From contig NZ_CP016170.1 in the NCBI RefSeq assembly GCF_001676705.1, positions 992,001-1,056,000 on the forward strand: DNA of 64,000 bases, written 5' to 3'. The DNA is from Bordetella bronchialis (GTDB lineage: Bacteria; Pseudomonadota; Gammaproteobacteria; Burkholderiales; Burkholderiaceae_B). The notes under the pieces are model-generated. The model saw nothing but the letters and a program-made list of their open reading frames with translations, made no database searches and had not been told where the DNA came from. Shown here piece after piece: positions 51,837 to 60,917 of the stretch; the stretch's first letter is position 1, and every line of letters begins with the position of its first letter. Position numbers and translations under genes: made by a program.

Positions 51837-52930
51837 GGCAGCATCCGGGCGCCCTGGCGCGTGCCCGCCTGGCCGCGAAAGGCCGTGGGGCTCACCCCGG
51901 TCCAGCGCTTGAAGGCCCGCTGCAAGCTGCGCACGTCGCTGAAGCCGCATTCCCGCGCGATCTGCTGCAAGGTGCGCGAGGAATGCGCCACCAGCGACAG
52001 GGCGCGCGTGCGGCGCTCCGCGCACAGCAGGTCGGCGTAGCTGTCGCCGCTATCCGCAAGACGGCGGCGCAAGGTGCGTTCGCTGACGTGCAGCGACGCC
52101 GCGATGGCGCAGAGCGGCGGCGGATGCGCCAGGTCCCGGCGGATGGCCTGCACCACGCAGACCCGCGTCGCCGAGTCCGCCCGCGGTTCCGCGGCGCTCG
52201 ACAGGACGCGCGACACCTGGCCGAGTACGACCGCGTCCGCGGTGCGCACGGCATACGGCTCGATGGGGAAATAGATGCGGTTTTCCGTGCTGCCGAAACG
52301 CACCGGGCAGCGGAAGACGTTTTCATAGGCCGCGCCATAGGCCGGCCTTTCCATGACCAGGTCTACCCGGCTGGGATTGAAATGCGGACCGACTACCTGG
52401 CGGCCCAGTTGCGCCATCGAGGCCAGGGCCTTGTCCACCAGGAAGGTCGCGACCTCATGTTCGGCGAACGGCGCGCGCGCCACCAGCCGGAAAGCCTGCG
52501 CGGTGGCTTCCCCATGAAGGGTGGGCAGGCAGCCGGCGTGGCGCTGGTGCTCGATGGCGAAATCCAGCATCTGCCGGGACGAATCGCAGGCCATGAAGCC
52601 CAGCGTCACCAGTCCCCAGGACACGATGTTCACGCCCGCGCCCATTTCCAGGCCCAGGACGGGATTGCCCATCAGCGGCAAGGTGCGGCGTATCAATTGC
52701 ACCGCCTGCAGGCCGGAGACGAAGAAGCCGTCCTGTTGCAGATCGTCCGGCGAGAATCCCAGCCCTTCGCACAGCGGCCGGGGATCCTTGCCCCGGCGCA
52801 GGACTTCCACCAGCAACTGGCGCAGCGTAACGGGACGGATATTGGCGGCCGCGGCGCCGGACAGACCGCGCCGCGGCGACGGCATGCAAGGGGTGGCCGC
52901 GGGACTCTCGGTGCTGCTGAGCATCATCAT
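51833..52930 (-). CDS. AraC-family regulator with arabinose-binding-type N-terminal domain
   Basis: A 365-residue regulator. Residues about 35-225 match the AraC_binding_2/arabinose operon regulator domain (PF12625 type), with the LLVEVLRRGKDPRPLCEGLGF opening. Residues 255-350 are the double HTH (AASLHVSERTLRRRLADSG and IARECGFSDVRSLQRAFKRWTGVSPTAFR). This architecture is used by OruR/ArgR-like and GbdR-unrelated catabolic regulators. ATG is repeated three times at the start, so the exact first codon is uncertain by one or two residues. It is convergent with the aminotransferase gene and divergent from the chemosensory operon. Confidence 0.9.
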   Translation of the reverse strand: MMMLSSTESPAATPCMPSPRRGLSGAAAANIRPVTLRQLLVEVLRRGKDPRPLCEGLGFSPDDLQQDGFFVSGLQAVQLIRRTLPLMGNPVLGLEMGAGVNIVSWGLVTLGFMACDSSRQMLDFAIEHQRHAGCLPTLHGEATAQAFRLVARAPFAEHEVATFLVDKALASMAQLGRQVVGPHFNPSRVDLVMERPAYGAAYENVFRCPVRFGSTENRIYFPIEPYAVRTADAVVLGQVSRVLSSAAEPRADSATRVCVVQAIRRDLAHPPPLCAIAASLHVSERTLRRRLADSGDSYADLLCAERRTRALSLVAHSSRTLQQIARECGFSDVRSLQRAFKRWTGVSPTAFRGQAGTRQGARMLP

Positions 52931-53002
52931 TACAACGGGATAGGGAACCCCTGGCGTTCATCAGCCGGGGCACGAGCGGCAACCATGCAATTGTTCACAG
53001 AT

Positions 53003-53031
53003 TCAAACAAAAAGACAACATTGGCCGACAT
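53003..53031 (+). promoter_or_regulatory. Possible sigma-28 (FliA)-like promoter of the chemosensory operon
   Basis: TCAAA at 53003-53007 and GCCGACAT at 53024-53031 resemble the flagellar sigma consensus (TAAA, about 15 bp, GCCGATAA), although the spacing is one or more bases longer than ideal. It lies in an AT-rich stretch 104 bp before the first chemotaxis gene. Confidence 0.35.
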
Positions 53032-53134
53032 GGTGCCCTAATCTGGCCGGCCGCGTCCTTAGTGTGGAGAGGCGGCATGCCGTTGTTGGGATACAACCGC
53101 CGCCGCCGTATCGGCCCGGCGGCAATGCCACGGG

Positions 53135-54298
53135 ATGCTCATCCACATGACTTTCGTCCTTTCTTCCTGGTCTTCCGCCGCCGCGCCACTGCTGGGCATC
53201 GCGGGCGGCGCCGCCGCGGCATTCTTCGGCGCCTATACCCCTGCCGCCCTGGCCGTGGCCGCGGCCCTGGCCGGCCTGGGTCTGGCCGCCGGCTATGCGG
53301 GGCGCCGCGGGCGCGCCGGCGACGCCATCGACATCGGCGCGCACGTCCGGGGCCTGGAGGATTTCTGCGCCGACCTGGCGCCGGTCTGGTCGCGCCAGAT
53401 CGAGTCGTCCCGCGCCCAGATGGAGACGGCGGTCACGGCGCTCAGCATGCGCTTCGGCGAGATCTCCAGCCGCCTGGACCAGACCCTGCGCCTGTCGACG
53501 CGCGACAGCGGCGGCCACGGCGAGTCGGCCGCGGGCGTTTCGGCGCGCAGCGCGGAACAGCTGGATGGCGTGGTCAGCCTGCTGGGCGCCAGCATCAAGA
53601 CCAAGGCCGAACTGCTGGGCAAGGTGCAGGGCCTGAAAGGATTCGTCGACGAGCTTCAAAGCATGGTGCAGGCCATCGGCCAGATCACGCAGCAGACCAA
53701 TCTGCTCGCCATCAACGCGACCATCGAGGCCGCGCATGCCGGCGCCCTGGGACGCGGCTTCGCCACGGTGGCGCAGGAAGTGCGCGCCTTGTCCAAGCAG
53801 TCCGGCGAGACCGGCGCGCGCATCGCCGAGAAAATCGCCTTCATCGGCGACGCCATTGTCGCCACCTGCGCCGCCGCCGAGGAATCCACGCGCAGCGAGC
53901 AGGCCGCCATCGCCAAATCCGAGGCCACCATCCAGGAGGTCCTGGAGCGCTTCCGCGTCTTCGCCGAAGGGCTGGGCGGCACCACCGAACTGCTGCGCCA
54001 GGAAAGCCAGGGCATCCAGGAAGAGGTCAGCCAGGCTTTGGTGCAGCTGCAGTTCCAGGACCGGGTCAGCCAGGTGATGGCGCACGTGGGGGCCAATATC
54101 GAACGGCTGCCTTCGGTCATCCACGACTACGGCGTCGCCTGCGCCGAGGCGGGCGAGCTGCGGCCGCTGGACGCCGCCCCGCTGCTGGGCGAACTGGAGC
54201 GCACCTACGCGATGGCGGAAGAGCGCCAGAACCATCAATCCGGCAAGGCGGCGCCCGTTGCCGCGCCGGCCGCCTCCACCGACATCACCTTCTTCTGA
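53135..54298 (+). CDS. Methyl-accepting chemotaxis protein (no periplasmic domain)
   Basis: A 387-residue receptor-type protein. Two short hydrophobic segments sit at the N-terminus (about residues 8-55, with almost no loop between them) and a signalling domain follows. Its tip is GQITQQTNLLAINATIEAAHAG near residues 183-204. The usual large sensory domain is missing, so it may sense at the membrane or in the cytoplasm. It ends STDITFF, a short hydrophobic tail unlike the NWETF CheR tether. Start 53135 or 53147 are both possible. First gene of the chemosensory operon. Confidence 0.87.
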   Translation: MLIHMTFVLSSWSSAAAPLLGIAGGAAAAFFGAYTPAALAVAAALAGLGLAAGYAGRRGRAGDAIDIGAHVRGLEDFCADLAPVWSRQIESSRAQMETAVTALSMRFGEISSRLDQTLRLSTRDSGGHGESAAGVSARSAEQLDGVVSLLGASIKTKAELLGKVQGLKGFVDELQSMVQAIGQITQQTNLLAINATIEAAHAGALGRGFATVAQEVRALSKQSGETGARIAEKIAFIGDAIVATCAAAEESTRSEQAAIAKSEATIQEVLERFRVFAEGLGGTTELLRQESQGIQEEVSQALVQLQFQDRVSQVMAHVGANIERLPSVIHDYGVACAEAGELRPLDAAPLLGELERTYAMAEERQNHQSGKAAPVAAPAASTDITFF

Positions 54299-54339
54299 AT
54301 CGGGCCCCAGGGCCCGTCATATCCAAGGGAATCCTCGCC

Positions 54340-54708
54340 ATGGCAAAGACCATACTCATCGTCGACGACTCGGCCTCGGTGCGCCAGGTGGTCGGCATCG
54401 CGCTGCGCGGCGCCGGCTACGACGTCATCGAGGGGCGCGACGGCAAGGACGCCCTGGCGAAGCTGACGGGCCAGAAAGTGCACCTGATCATCAGCGACGT
54501 GAACATGCCGGAGATGGACGGCATCGCCTTCCTGAAGGCGGTCAAGCTGCTGCCCGCCTACCGCTTCACGCCGGTGATCATGCTGACCACGGAAAGCCAG
54601 GAAGCGAAAAAACGCGAAGGACAACAGGCCGGGGCCAAGGCATGGGTCGTCAAGCCTTTCCAGCCGGCGCAATTGCTCGGCGCGGTCGAAAAGCTGATCC
54701 TGCCTTGA
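54340..54708 (+). CDS. cheY: CheY-like single-domain response regulator
   Basis: A 122-residue receiver domain. The acidic pocket is VDDSAS at 8-13, the phosphorylation site is Asp53 in IISDVNMPEMDG, the conserved threonine is in MLTTES near 84, and the lysine is in VVKPFQP near 104. It is 41 bp after the MCP gene and should receive phosphate from the CheA encoded downstream. It has no output domain. It may bind a motor or another target, or act as a phosphate sink. Confidence 0.92.
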   Translation: MAKTILIVDDSASVRQVVGIALRGAGYDVIEGRDGKDALAKLTGQKVHLIISDVNMPEMDGIAFLKAVKLLPAYRFTPVIMLTTESQEAKKREGQQAGAKAWVVKPFQPAQLLGAVEKLILP

Positions 54709-54739
54709 AGGCGGGCCCCAAGGAATCCGGAGATCCGCC

Positions 54740-55117
54740 GTGACCCATGTTGATCTGCGCCTGGAAGGCGAACTGACCATCTACACCGCGCAGGACATGC
54801 GGCAGCGCTTGTCGCGGACGCTGGCTTCGCAAGACGCCGCGGGCATCGTGCGGCTGGACCTGCGCGACATCACGGAAGCCGACACCGCGGGCATACAGCT
54901 GCTGCTGGCGGCGCTCCGGCAGGCGCGCGACCAGGGACGCGAGCTGCGCCTGGCGGGCGTCTCGCGCAGCGTCGACACCGCCATTGAACTGCTGGGGCTG
55001 GAGGACGCCTTCGCCGGTGCGCGCGAGACGCCGTCCGGCTCCGGCGGAGCCGATGGCGATGCGTGCGCCGACATCCATGGCGGCGCGGACGACCGCGCCG
55101 CCACGCCCCTTGCCTGA
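54740..55117 (+). CDS. STAS-domain protein
   Basis: A 125-residue protein with a STAS (anti-sigma-factor-antagonist-like) domain over residues 1-95: LRLEGELTIYTAQDMRQRL, LRLDLRDITEADTAGIQLLLAAL near 38-60, and LAGVSRSVDTAIELLGL near 78. The position of the switch serine in SpoIIAA-like proteins reads DTAG here, giving a possible phospho-threonine. It starts with GTG behind CCGGAGA. It lies between CheY and CheA, an order seen in some other chemosensory clusters. The last 25 residues are an Asp/Gly/Ala-rich tail. Confidence 0.87.
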   Translation: MTHVDLRLEGELTIYTAQDMRQRLSRTLASQDAAGIVRLDLRDITEADTAGIQLLLAALRQARDQGRELRLAGVSRSVDTAIELLGLEDAFAGARETPSGSGGADGDACADIHGGADDRAATPLA

Positions 55118-55139
55118 AGGCCCGAGCCGGAGAACCGCC

Positions 55140-57311
55140 ATGGACATGGACCAGGCATTGCAAACCTTCATCGCGGAAAGCCGCGAACTGCTGGCCGATA
55201 TGGAATCGGCGCTGCTGATTGTCGAGGGCGCCGACGACCGCGGCGATGCCGTCAATGCGATCTTCCGCGCCGCGCACACCATCAAGGGATCCGCGGGGCT
55301 GTTCGGCATCGATAGCATCGTGTCGTTTACCCACCATGTCGAAAGCGTGCTGGATCGCGTGCGCGAAGGCGCCATCGCCATCGACGGCGAACTGGTGGCG
55401 CTGATGCTCGCGTGCAGCGACACCATCGGCCGGATGGTCGAACGCGTGGCCGAGGGTTGCGTGGACGACGACCCCGCCCTGGCCGCGGAGGCGGCCGTGC
55501 TGCGGGAGCGCCTGGGCGCGTATACGCGCTTGCCGGCCCGGGACGCGGACGGCGCGGCCGGGACCGGGACGGCGGGTTCGCCCGGCGGCCCGGACGCCAC
55601 GGATCCTCCGGCCGACGCCGGCGCGGCCGACCACTGGCATATTTCCCTGCGCTTCCATGAAGGCGTGCTGCGCAACGGCATGGATCCGCTTTCCTTCGTG
55701 CGCTATCTGCACAAGCTGGGGCGGGTCACCGGCGTCGCCTGCCAGACGGGCCGCCTGCCGACGCTGGAAGCGATGGACCCGGAGGCCTGCTACCTGGGCC
55801 TGGAGATCGGCCTGGACAGCCCCGCCGACAAGGCCACCATCGAGAGCACCTTCGAGTTCGTCCTGGACGATTGCGATATCCGCATCATCCCGCCGCGGAG
55901 CCGGGCGGCCGACTACATGCTCATGATCGAAGAGCTGGGCGAAGAGCCGGCGATGCTGGGAGAAATGCTCGTGCGATGCGGCACGCTGACCCCGCGCGAG
56001 CTGGAGGAAGCCTTGCGCGCGCAGCGCAGCGGCGAGGCCGACGGCCCGCTGGGCCAGATCCTGGTGCGGCAGCAAACCGTGGCCGAACCGGTGGTGGACC
56101 GCGCGCTGGCCAAGCAGCGGCAGGCCAAGGACAGCAAGTCGCGGGAAAGCAAGTCCATGCGCGTCGACGCGGACAAGCTGGATCACCTGATTTCGCTGGT
56201 GGGCGAGCTGATCACCGCGTCTTCCGGTGCCAGCGTGGCGGCGGCGCGCGCCGGCAATGCCGAACTGCAGGCCTGCAACGCCCAGGTGGCCAGCCTGGTC
56301 GAGGCCGTGCGCGACAGCACGCTGCAACTGCGCATGGTGAAGATAGGCGCCACGTTCAACCGCTTCCGCCGCGTGGTGCACGATATGTCGCGCAGCCTGG
56401 GCAAGCATATCGAGCTGGAGGTGCGCGGCGAGGACACCGAGCTGGACAAGACGGTGATCGAGCGCATCGGCGATCCCCTGACCCACCTGGTGCGCAACGC
56501 CATGGACCACGGCATCGAAGCGCCGGAAACGCGCGCGTCGCTGGGCAAGCCGGCGCACGGCACCATCGTGCTGGACGCGCGCCATGAATCCGGCCACATC
56601 GTCATCGAAGTCCGCGACGATGGCGCGGGATTGAACCGGGATCGCATCGTCGCCAAGGCCATCGAGCGCGGCCTGATCGAGGACGGCCGCGGCATGCGGG
56701 ACGAGGACGTATTCCGCCTGATCTTCGAACCCGGTTTCTCGACCGCGCCCGCGGTGACCGACCTTTCCGGCCGCGGCGTGGGCATGGACGTGGTCAAGCG
56801 CAATATCGAGGCGCTGCGCGGCAGCGTCGAAATAGCCAGCCGCGCGGGGGAGGGCAGCACGGTCGCCGTGCGCCTGCCCCTGACGCTGGCCATCATCGAC
56901 GGTTTCCAGGTGGCGGTGGGGCGTTCGCTGTTCGTCCTGCCACTGGATATGGTGGACGAGTGCGTCGCCTATACGCCGGTGGAAGGCCGCGACTATACCG
57001 ACCTGCGCGGCCGGGTGCTGCCCTTCATCCGCCTGCGGCGCATGTTCGACCTGCCGGGCGAGCCGGCCGCGCGCGAGAACATCGTGGTGGTGCGGCACGG
57101 CGGCGAGCGCATCGGCCTGGTGGTGGACACGCTGCTCGGCGAAACCCAGGCCGTCATCAAGCCGCTGTCCCGCCTGTTCGCCCAGGCGCGCGGCATCAGC
57201 GGCTCCAGCATCCTGGGCAGCGGCGATGTGGCATTGATACTCGACGTCCCGGCCCTGATGGCCGAGGCGCGCAATTCCGTGGCGGCGGGGCATGCCCGCC
57301 TGTCCGTTTGA
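55140..57311 (+). CDS. cheA: Chemotaxis histidine kinase CheA
   Basis: A 723-residue CheA. The HPt domain carries His46 in IFRAAHTIKGSAGLF. A middle region (about 160-330) starts WHISLRFHEGVLRNGMDPLS and resembles the CheA domain set between P1 and P3 in some non-enteric kinases. The dimerisation domain is near 340-400 (VDADKLDHLISLVGELI). The ATPase has an N-box THLVRNAMDHGIE near 450 and G-box DDGAGLNRDR near 495, and a CheW-like P5 lies at 585-715. It starts at ATG 55140 with CCGGAGAA; a longer frame overlaps the STAS gene. It phosphorylates CheY and CheB and perhaps the REC-EAL protein. Confidence 0.94.
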   Translation: MDMDQALQTFIAESRELLADMESALLIVEGADDRGDAVNAIFRAAHTIKGSAGLFGIDSIVSFTHHVESVLDRVREGAIAIDGELVALMLACSDTIGRMVERVAEGCVDDDPALAAEAAVLRERLGAYTRLPARDADGAAGTGTAGSPGGPDATDPPADAGAADHWHISLRFHEGVLRNGMDPLSFVRYLHKLGRVTGVACQTGRLPTLEAMDPEACYLGLEIGLDSPADKATIESTFEFVLDDCDIRIIPPRSRAADYMLMIEELGEEPAMLGEMLVRCGTLTPRELEEALRAQRSGEADGPLGQILVRQQTVAEPVVDRALAKQRQAKDSKSRESKSMRVDADKLDHLISLVGELITASSGASVAAARAGNAELQACNAQVASLVEAVRDSTLQLRMVKIGATFNRFRRVVHDMSRSLGKHIELEVRGEDTELDKTVIERIGDPLTHLVRNAMDHGIEAPETRASLGKPAHGTIVLDARHESGHIVIEVRDDGAGLNRDRIVAKAIERGLIEDGRGMRDEDVFRLIFEPGFSTAPAVTDLSGRGVGMDVVKRNIEALRGSVEIASRAGEGSTVAVRLPLTLAIIDGFQVAVGRSLFVLPLDMVDECVAYTPVEGRDYTDLRGRVLPFIRLRRMFDLPGEPAARENIVVVRHGGERIGLVVDTLLGETQAVIKPLSRLFAQARGISGSSILGSGDVALILDVPALMAEARNSVAAGHARLSV

Positions 57312-57362
57312 TGTGGCAACAGGCGCGGCGCGGGGGCCGCGTGGATCATTAGGGAGATAGGC

Positions 57363-59039
57363 ATGTTCGGGAATATGAAGGTTGCCACGCGATTGGCATG
57401 GGGGTTCGGGATCGTGATTGCCTTGCTGGCCGCGATCTCGGTGCTGAGCATCACGCGGCTGGAGCGAATCAACGACGCGCTCACGGAAGTGGCGACGAAC
57501 CGCTACCCCAAGACGGTGCAGCTGAACGATATCCTGCAGCGCTCGCTGGACGACGGACGCCAGTTGCGCGGCCTGCTGCTGGCTGTCGACGACACCGAGG
57601 TGACCCGCCTGCGCAAGCGGCTGGCCGACAATGCCGCCGCGCGCGGCCAGACCCTGGGCAAGCTGGATAAAAGCATTACCGGCGATGGTCCTCGGGCGAT
57701 GCTGAAGAAGATCGAGGACGCGCGCGCGGCGCTGGAGCAGCGCATAGACGGTTTCTTCGCCCTGGCCGCGGGCGCCGACAAGTCCAATGCCATCGCCTAC
57801 CTGCGCAGCGATATTGTTCCCGCCAACACGGCGGTGGAGAATGCCGTGCGGGATCTGCTGAACTACCAGGCGCACCAGATGGACGAGGCCAACACCGCGG
57901 GCGACATCATGTACGACCAGACGCGCACGCTGGTGCTGGCCATGTCCGGCGGCGCCATCGTGCTGGCCCTGCTGATCGGCGTCTTCATCACGCGCAGCCT
58001 GCTGAAGCTGCTGGGCGGCGAGCCCGCCTACGCGGCGGAAGTCCTGCAGCAGGTGGCCGGTGGCGACCTGTCGGTGGACGTCAAGACCCGCAAGGGCGAC
58101 ACCACCAGCATGATGGCCAGCGTCAGGAACATGGTCGGCCGGCTGGCCCAGGTGGTGTCCGAGGTCAACAGCAGCGCCGAGGCCCTGGCCGGCGCGTCGG
58201 AGGAAGTCAGCGCGACGGCGCAATCGCTCAGCCAGGCGTCCAGCGAGCAGGCGGCCGGCGTCGAGGAAACCAGCGCCTCCATCGAGCAGATGACGGCCTC
58301 GATCGCGCAGAACACCGAGAACTCCAAGGTCACCGATAGCATGGCCACCAAGGCCGCCGCCGAGGCGGCCGAAGGCGGCGAGGCGGTGACATCCACGGTG
58401 GCGGCGATGAAGCAGATCGCGCAGAAAATCGGCATCATCGACGACATCGCCTACCAGACCAACCTGCTGGCCCTGAACGCCGCCATCGAAGCGGCCCGGG
58501 CCGGCGAGCACGGCAAGGGCTTCGCCGTGGTGGCGGCGGAAGTGCGCAAGCTGGCGGAGCGCAGCCAGGTCGCGGCGCAGGAAATCGGCGACGTCGCCGG
58601 TTCCAGCGTGGACCTGGCCGAACGGGCCGGCCGCCTGCTGGAGCAAATGGTGCCCAATATCCGCAAGACCTCGGACCTGGTGCAGGAAATCACGGCGGCC
58701 TCGGAGGAGCAGTCCTCCGGCGTGGGCCAGATCAATGCCGCCGTCGGCCAATTGAGCCAGACCACGCAGCAGAACGCCTCCAGTTCCGAGGAATTGGCGG
58801 CCACGGCCGAGGAAATGAGCGCCCAGGCGGAACAGCTGCAGCAGGCCATGAGTTTCTTCAAGTTGTCCGACCGCGTGGCGCGCGCCGCCGGCGCGGCGGC
58901 CGCGGCCCGCAAGCGGCCGGTGGCGGCGCGGCGTCCGGCCGCGATGGTGGCCAAGGAAACCGCCGAGCCCGAGACCGCCGGCAAGCTGGCCTACGCGGGC
59001 GCGGAAGCGGTCGACGAATCCCAGTTCGTCCGCTATTGA
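57363..59039 (+). CDS. Methyl-accepting chemotaxis protein (transmembrane)
   Basis: A 558-residue receptor. TM1 is at about 11-31, a helical periplasmic domain of about 155 residues follows (four-helix-bundle type, [20 protein letters not shown]), and TM2 is at about 187-208. HAMP and the signalling domain have the tip [22 protein letters not shown] near 360-381. The last 40 residues are a flexible linker ending DESQFVRY, which could serve as a CheR/CheB tether though it is not the classical pentapeptide. The ligand is unknown. Confidence 0.94.
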   Translation: MFGNMKVATRLAWGFGIVIALLAAISVLSITRLERINDALTEVATNRYPKTVQLNDILQRSLDDGRQLRGLLLAVDDTEVTRLRKRLADNAAARGQTLGKLDKSITGDGPRAMLKKIEDARAALEQRIDGFFALAAGADKSNAIAYLRSDIVPANTAVENAVRDLLNYQAHQMDEANTAGDIMYDQTRTLVLAMSGGAIVLALLIGVFITRSLLKLLGGEPAYAAEVLQQVAGGDLSVDVKTRKGDTTSMMASVRNMVGRLAQVVSEVNSSAEALAGASEEVSATAQSLSQASSEQAAGVEETSASIEQMTASIAQNTENSKVTDSMATKAAAEAAEGGEAVTSTVAAMKQIAQKIGIIDDIAYQTNLLALNAAIEAARAGEHGKGFAVVAAEVRKLAERSQVAAQEIGDVAGSSVDLAERAGRLLEQMVPNIRKTSDLVQEITAASEEQSSGVGQINAAVGQLSQTTQQNASSSEELAATAEEMSAQAEQLQQAMSFFKLSDRVARAAGAAAAARKRPVAARRPAAMVAKETAEPETAGKLAYAGAEAVDESQFVRY

Positions 59040-59049
59040 GGGCAGGGCG

Positions 59050-59610
59050 ATGAATGCGATTCTCAAGCCGGGCGGCGCGCCCATCGGGCAGGCCGAGCCT
59101 TCGCAGTACCTGACCTTCATGCTGGGCAAGGAGACCTTCGCCATCGGCATCCTGGCCATCAAGGAGATCATCGAATACCACGACCTGACGCTGGTGCCCA
59201 TGATGCCGGCGTGCATCCGCGGCGTGATCAACCTGCGCGGCGCGGTCGTGCCGGTGATGGACCTGCAGGCGCGCTTCGGCCGCGAGCCGTCGCCCGTCAC
59301 CAAGCGTACCTGCATCGTCATCGTCGAGCTGGAAACGGACGAGGCCGGACGGCAGGTAGTGGGCGTGGTGGTGGATGGCGTGAACGAGGTCCTGGAAATC
59401 GCCCCCGCCGACATCGAGCCGCCGCCTGCCTTCGGCGCGGGCTTGCGCAGCGATTTCATCGCCGGTGTCGGCAAGGTGCGCGGCCGCTTCGTGATCCTGC
59501 TCGCCGTTGGCCATGTCATGTCGCTGGAGGGCCTGGACGGCCTGCACGGTGCCGCCATCGAGGGCGCCGCGCGCACGGCCGTCCCGGCGGACGACGCGGG
59601 CATGCCATGA
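59050..59610 (+). CDS. cheW: Chemotaxis adaptor CheW
   Basis: A 186-residue CheW. The core runs from QYLTFMLGKETFAIGILAIKEI near 19 through MMPACIRGVINLRGAVVPVMDL near 51 to FIAGVGKVRGRFVILL near 136. It links receptors to CheA. It begins 10 bp after the second MCP and its stop overlaps the start of the REC-EAL gene (ATGA), so the phosphodiesterase is translationally coupled to the adaptor. A 25-residue C-terminal tail is extra to the family. Confidence 0.94.
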   Translation: MNAILKPGGAPIGQAEPSQYLTFMLGKETFAIGILAIKEIIEYHDLTLVPMMPACIRGVINLRGAVVPVMDLQARFGREPSPVTKRTCIVIVELETDEAGRQVVGVVVDGVNEVLEIAPADIEPPPAFGAGLRSDFIAGVGKVRGRFVILLAVGHVMSLEGLDGLHGAAIEGAARTAVPADDAGMP

Positions 59611-60893
59611 GCAGTCCGGACCGGCTCCCGCCCATTGCGGTCGCGCCGCACGGCGTGGCGTCGGTCCTGGTGGTCGATGACAGCGCCGTGCATCGCCTGC
59701 ACGCCGCGTCGCTGTGCCGCGAGCTGGGCATCGAGACGGTACACCAGGCCTCGGGCGGGGTGGCGGCGCTGGCGCTGCTGGGACGCGTGTCGCCGCGCCC
59801 TGCCGTCATGGTGGTCGATATCGAGATGCCGGGCATGGACTGCATCGAGCTCCTGGAGCAGCTCTTGATCCGCCACATCACGCCGGACCTCGTTGTGGCC
59901 TCGGGCCGCGAAGGCGCGATGATCGACTCGGTGGTATCGGTGGCCGGCGGCATGGGTTTCCATGTGCTGGCGGGGCTGGAGAAACCCCTGACGGTGGCGG
60001 GACTGTCCGCGGCCCTGGCCCTGCGCGGCATGCACGTGCGCGGCGCGGCGCGGCATGGGGCGCCGGCGGCGGATAGCGAGGCGCCCATCCCGCCGGGCAT
60101 GCTGGAAGGGGCCCTGCGGGACAGCCAGATCCACGTCCACTACCAGCCCAAGGCGGACATGCGCACGGGCCTTATCCGCGGCGTGGAGGCCCTGGCCCGC
60201 TGGACGCATCCCGAACGCGGCGATATATCGCCGGCCCGCTTCGTGCCTCTGGCCGAACAATACGGACTGATCCATCCCCTGACCTTCGTCGTCATGGAGC
60301 AGGCGCTGGCGCAGGTGTCGCGGTGGAGCCGGCGCGGCCTGCGCCTGTCGCTGGCCGTTAACCTGTCGCCGCTGCTGCTGGGCTGGCCAGGGCTGGCCGG
60401 CGGCATCCTGGAAGTGGTGGAGCGCTTCCAGGTACCGCCGGAGCAACTGGTGTTCGAGATCACCGAAAGCTCGCTGGTCGATGCCGACAGCGGCGCGCGC
60501 GGGCTGCTGGCGCGCCTGCGCCTGCGCGGCTTCGGGCTGTCCATCGACGACTACGGCACGGGGTTTTCGTCCATGCAGCAACTGACGCGGGTGCCCTTCA
60601 CCGAGCTGAAGATCGACCGCAGCTTCGTGCACGGCGCCAGCGGGCGCAAGCAGCTGCGCACCATCCTGGGCGCGGCCATCGACATGGCTACGGAAATGGG
60701 CCTGGTCACCACCGCGGAAGGGATAGAAACCCTGGAGGACTGGCGCCTGGTGCAACGGCTGGGCTGTACGCTGGGGCAGGGCTACTTCATCGCCCGCGCC
60801 ATGCCGGGCGAGGCCATTCCCGCGTGGCTGAAGACCCATCGGACGCGCCTGGCCCTGCTGCGCGCGCCGGCCGCCAACCCCGGCGAAGAATAA
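59607..60893 (+). CDS. Response regulator with EAL phosphodiesterase output
   Basis: A 428-residue REC-EAL protein. The receiver domain (18-135) has VVDDSA and the phosphorylation site Asp71 in VMVVDIEMPGMD. The EAL domain (about 165-415) looks catalytically complete: YQPKADMRTGLIRGVEALARW, AVNLSPLLL, FEITESSLVDA, SIDDYGTGFSSMQQL, ELKIDRSFV, AEGIET and QGYFIARAMP. It should hydrolyse c-di-GMP to pGpG. The layout is like RocR/PvrR. It overlaps cheW by 4 bp and precedes cheR, so it is an integral part of the chemosensory operon. It is probably switched by CheA. Confidence 0.93.
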   Translation: MSSPDRLPPIAVAPHGVASVLVVDDSAVHRLHAASLCRELGIETVHQASGGVAALALLGRVSPRPAVMVVDIEMPGMDCIELLEQLLIRHITPDLVVASGREGAMIDSVVSVAGGMGFHVLAGLEKPLTVAGLSAALALRGMHVRGAARHGAPAADSEAPIPPGMLEGALRDSQIHVHYQPKADMRTGLIRGVEALARWTHPERGDISPARFVPLAEQYGLIHPLTFVVMEQALAQVSRWSRRGLRLSLAVNLSPLLLGWPGLAGGILEVVERFQVPPEQLVFEITESSLVDADSGARGLLARLRLRGFGLSIDDYGTGFSSMQQLTRVPFTELKIDRSFVHGASGRKQLRTILGAAIDMATEMGLVTTAEGIETLEDWRLVQRLGCTLGQGYFIARAMPGEAIPAWLKTHRTRLALLRAPAANPGEE

Positions 60894-60917
60894 CCACGCA
60901 TCGTTTCAGTCTTGTCC

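Noticed and set aside
54870..60839. Open minus-strand frame of 1989 codons antisense to the chemosensory operon
   Set aside because: It is the mirror of well-supported che genes, rich in His, Arg, Gly and Ala, without domain patterns. Long antisense frames are expected in DNA of this GC content.
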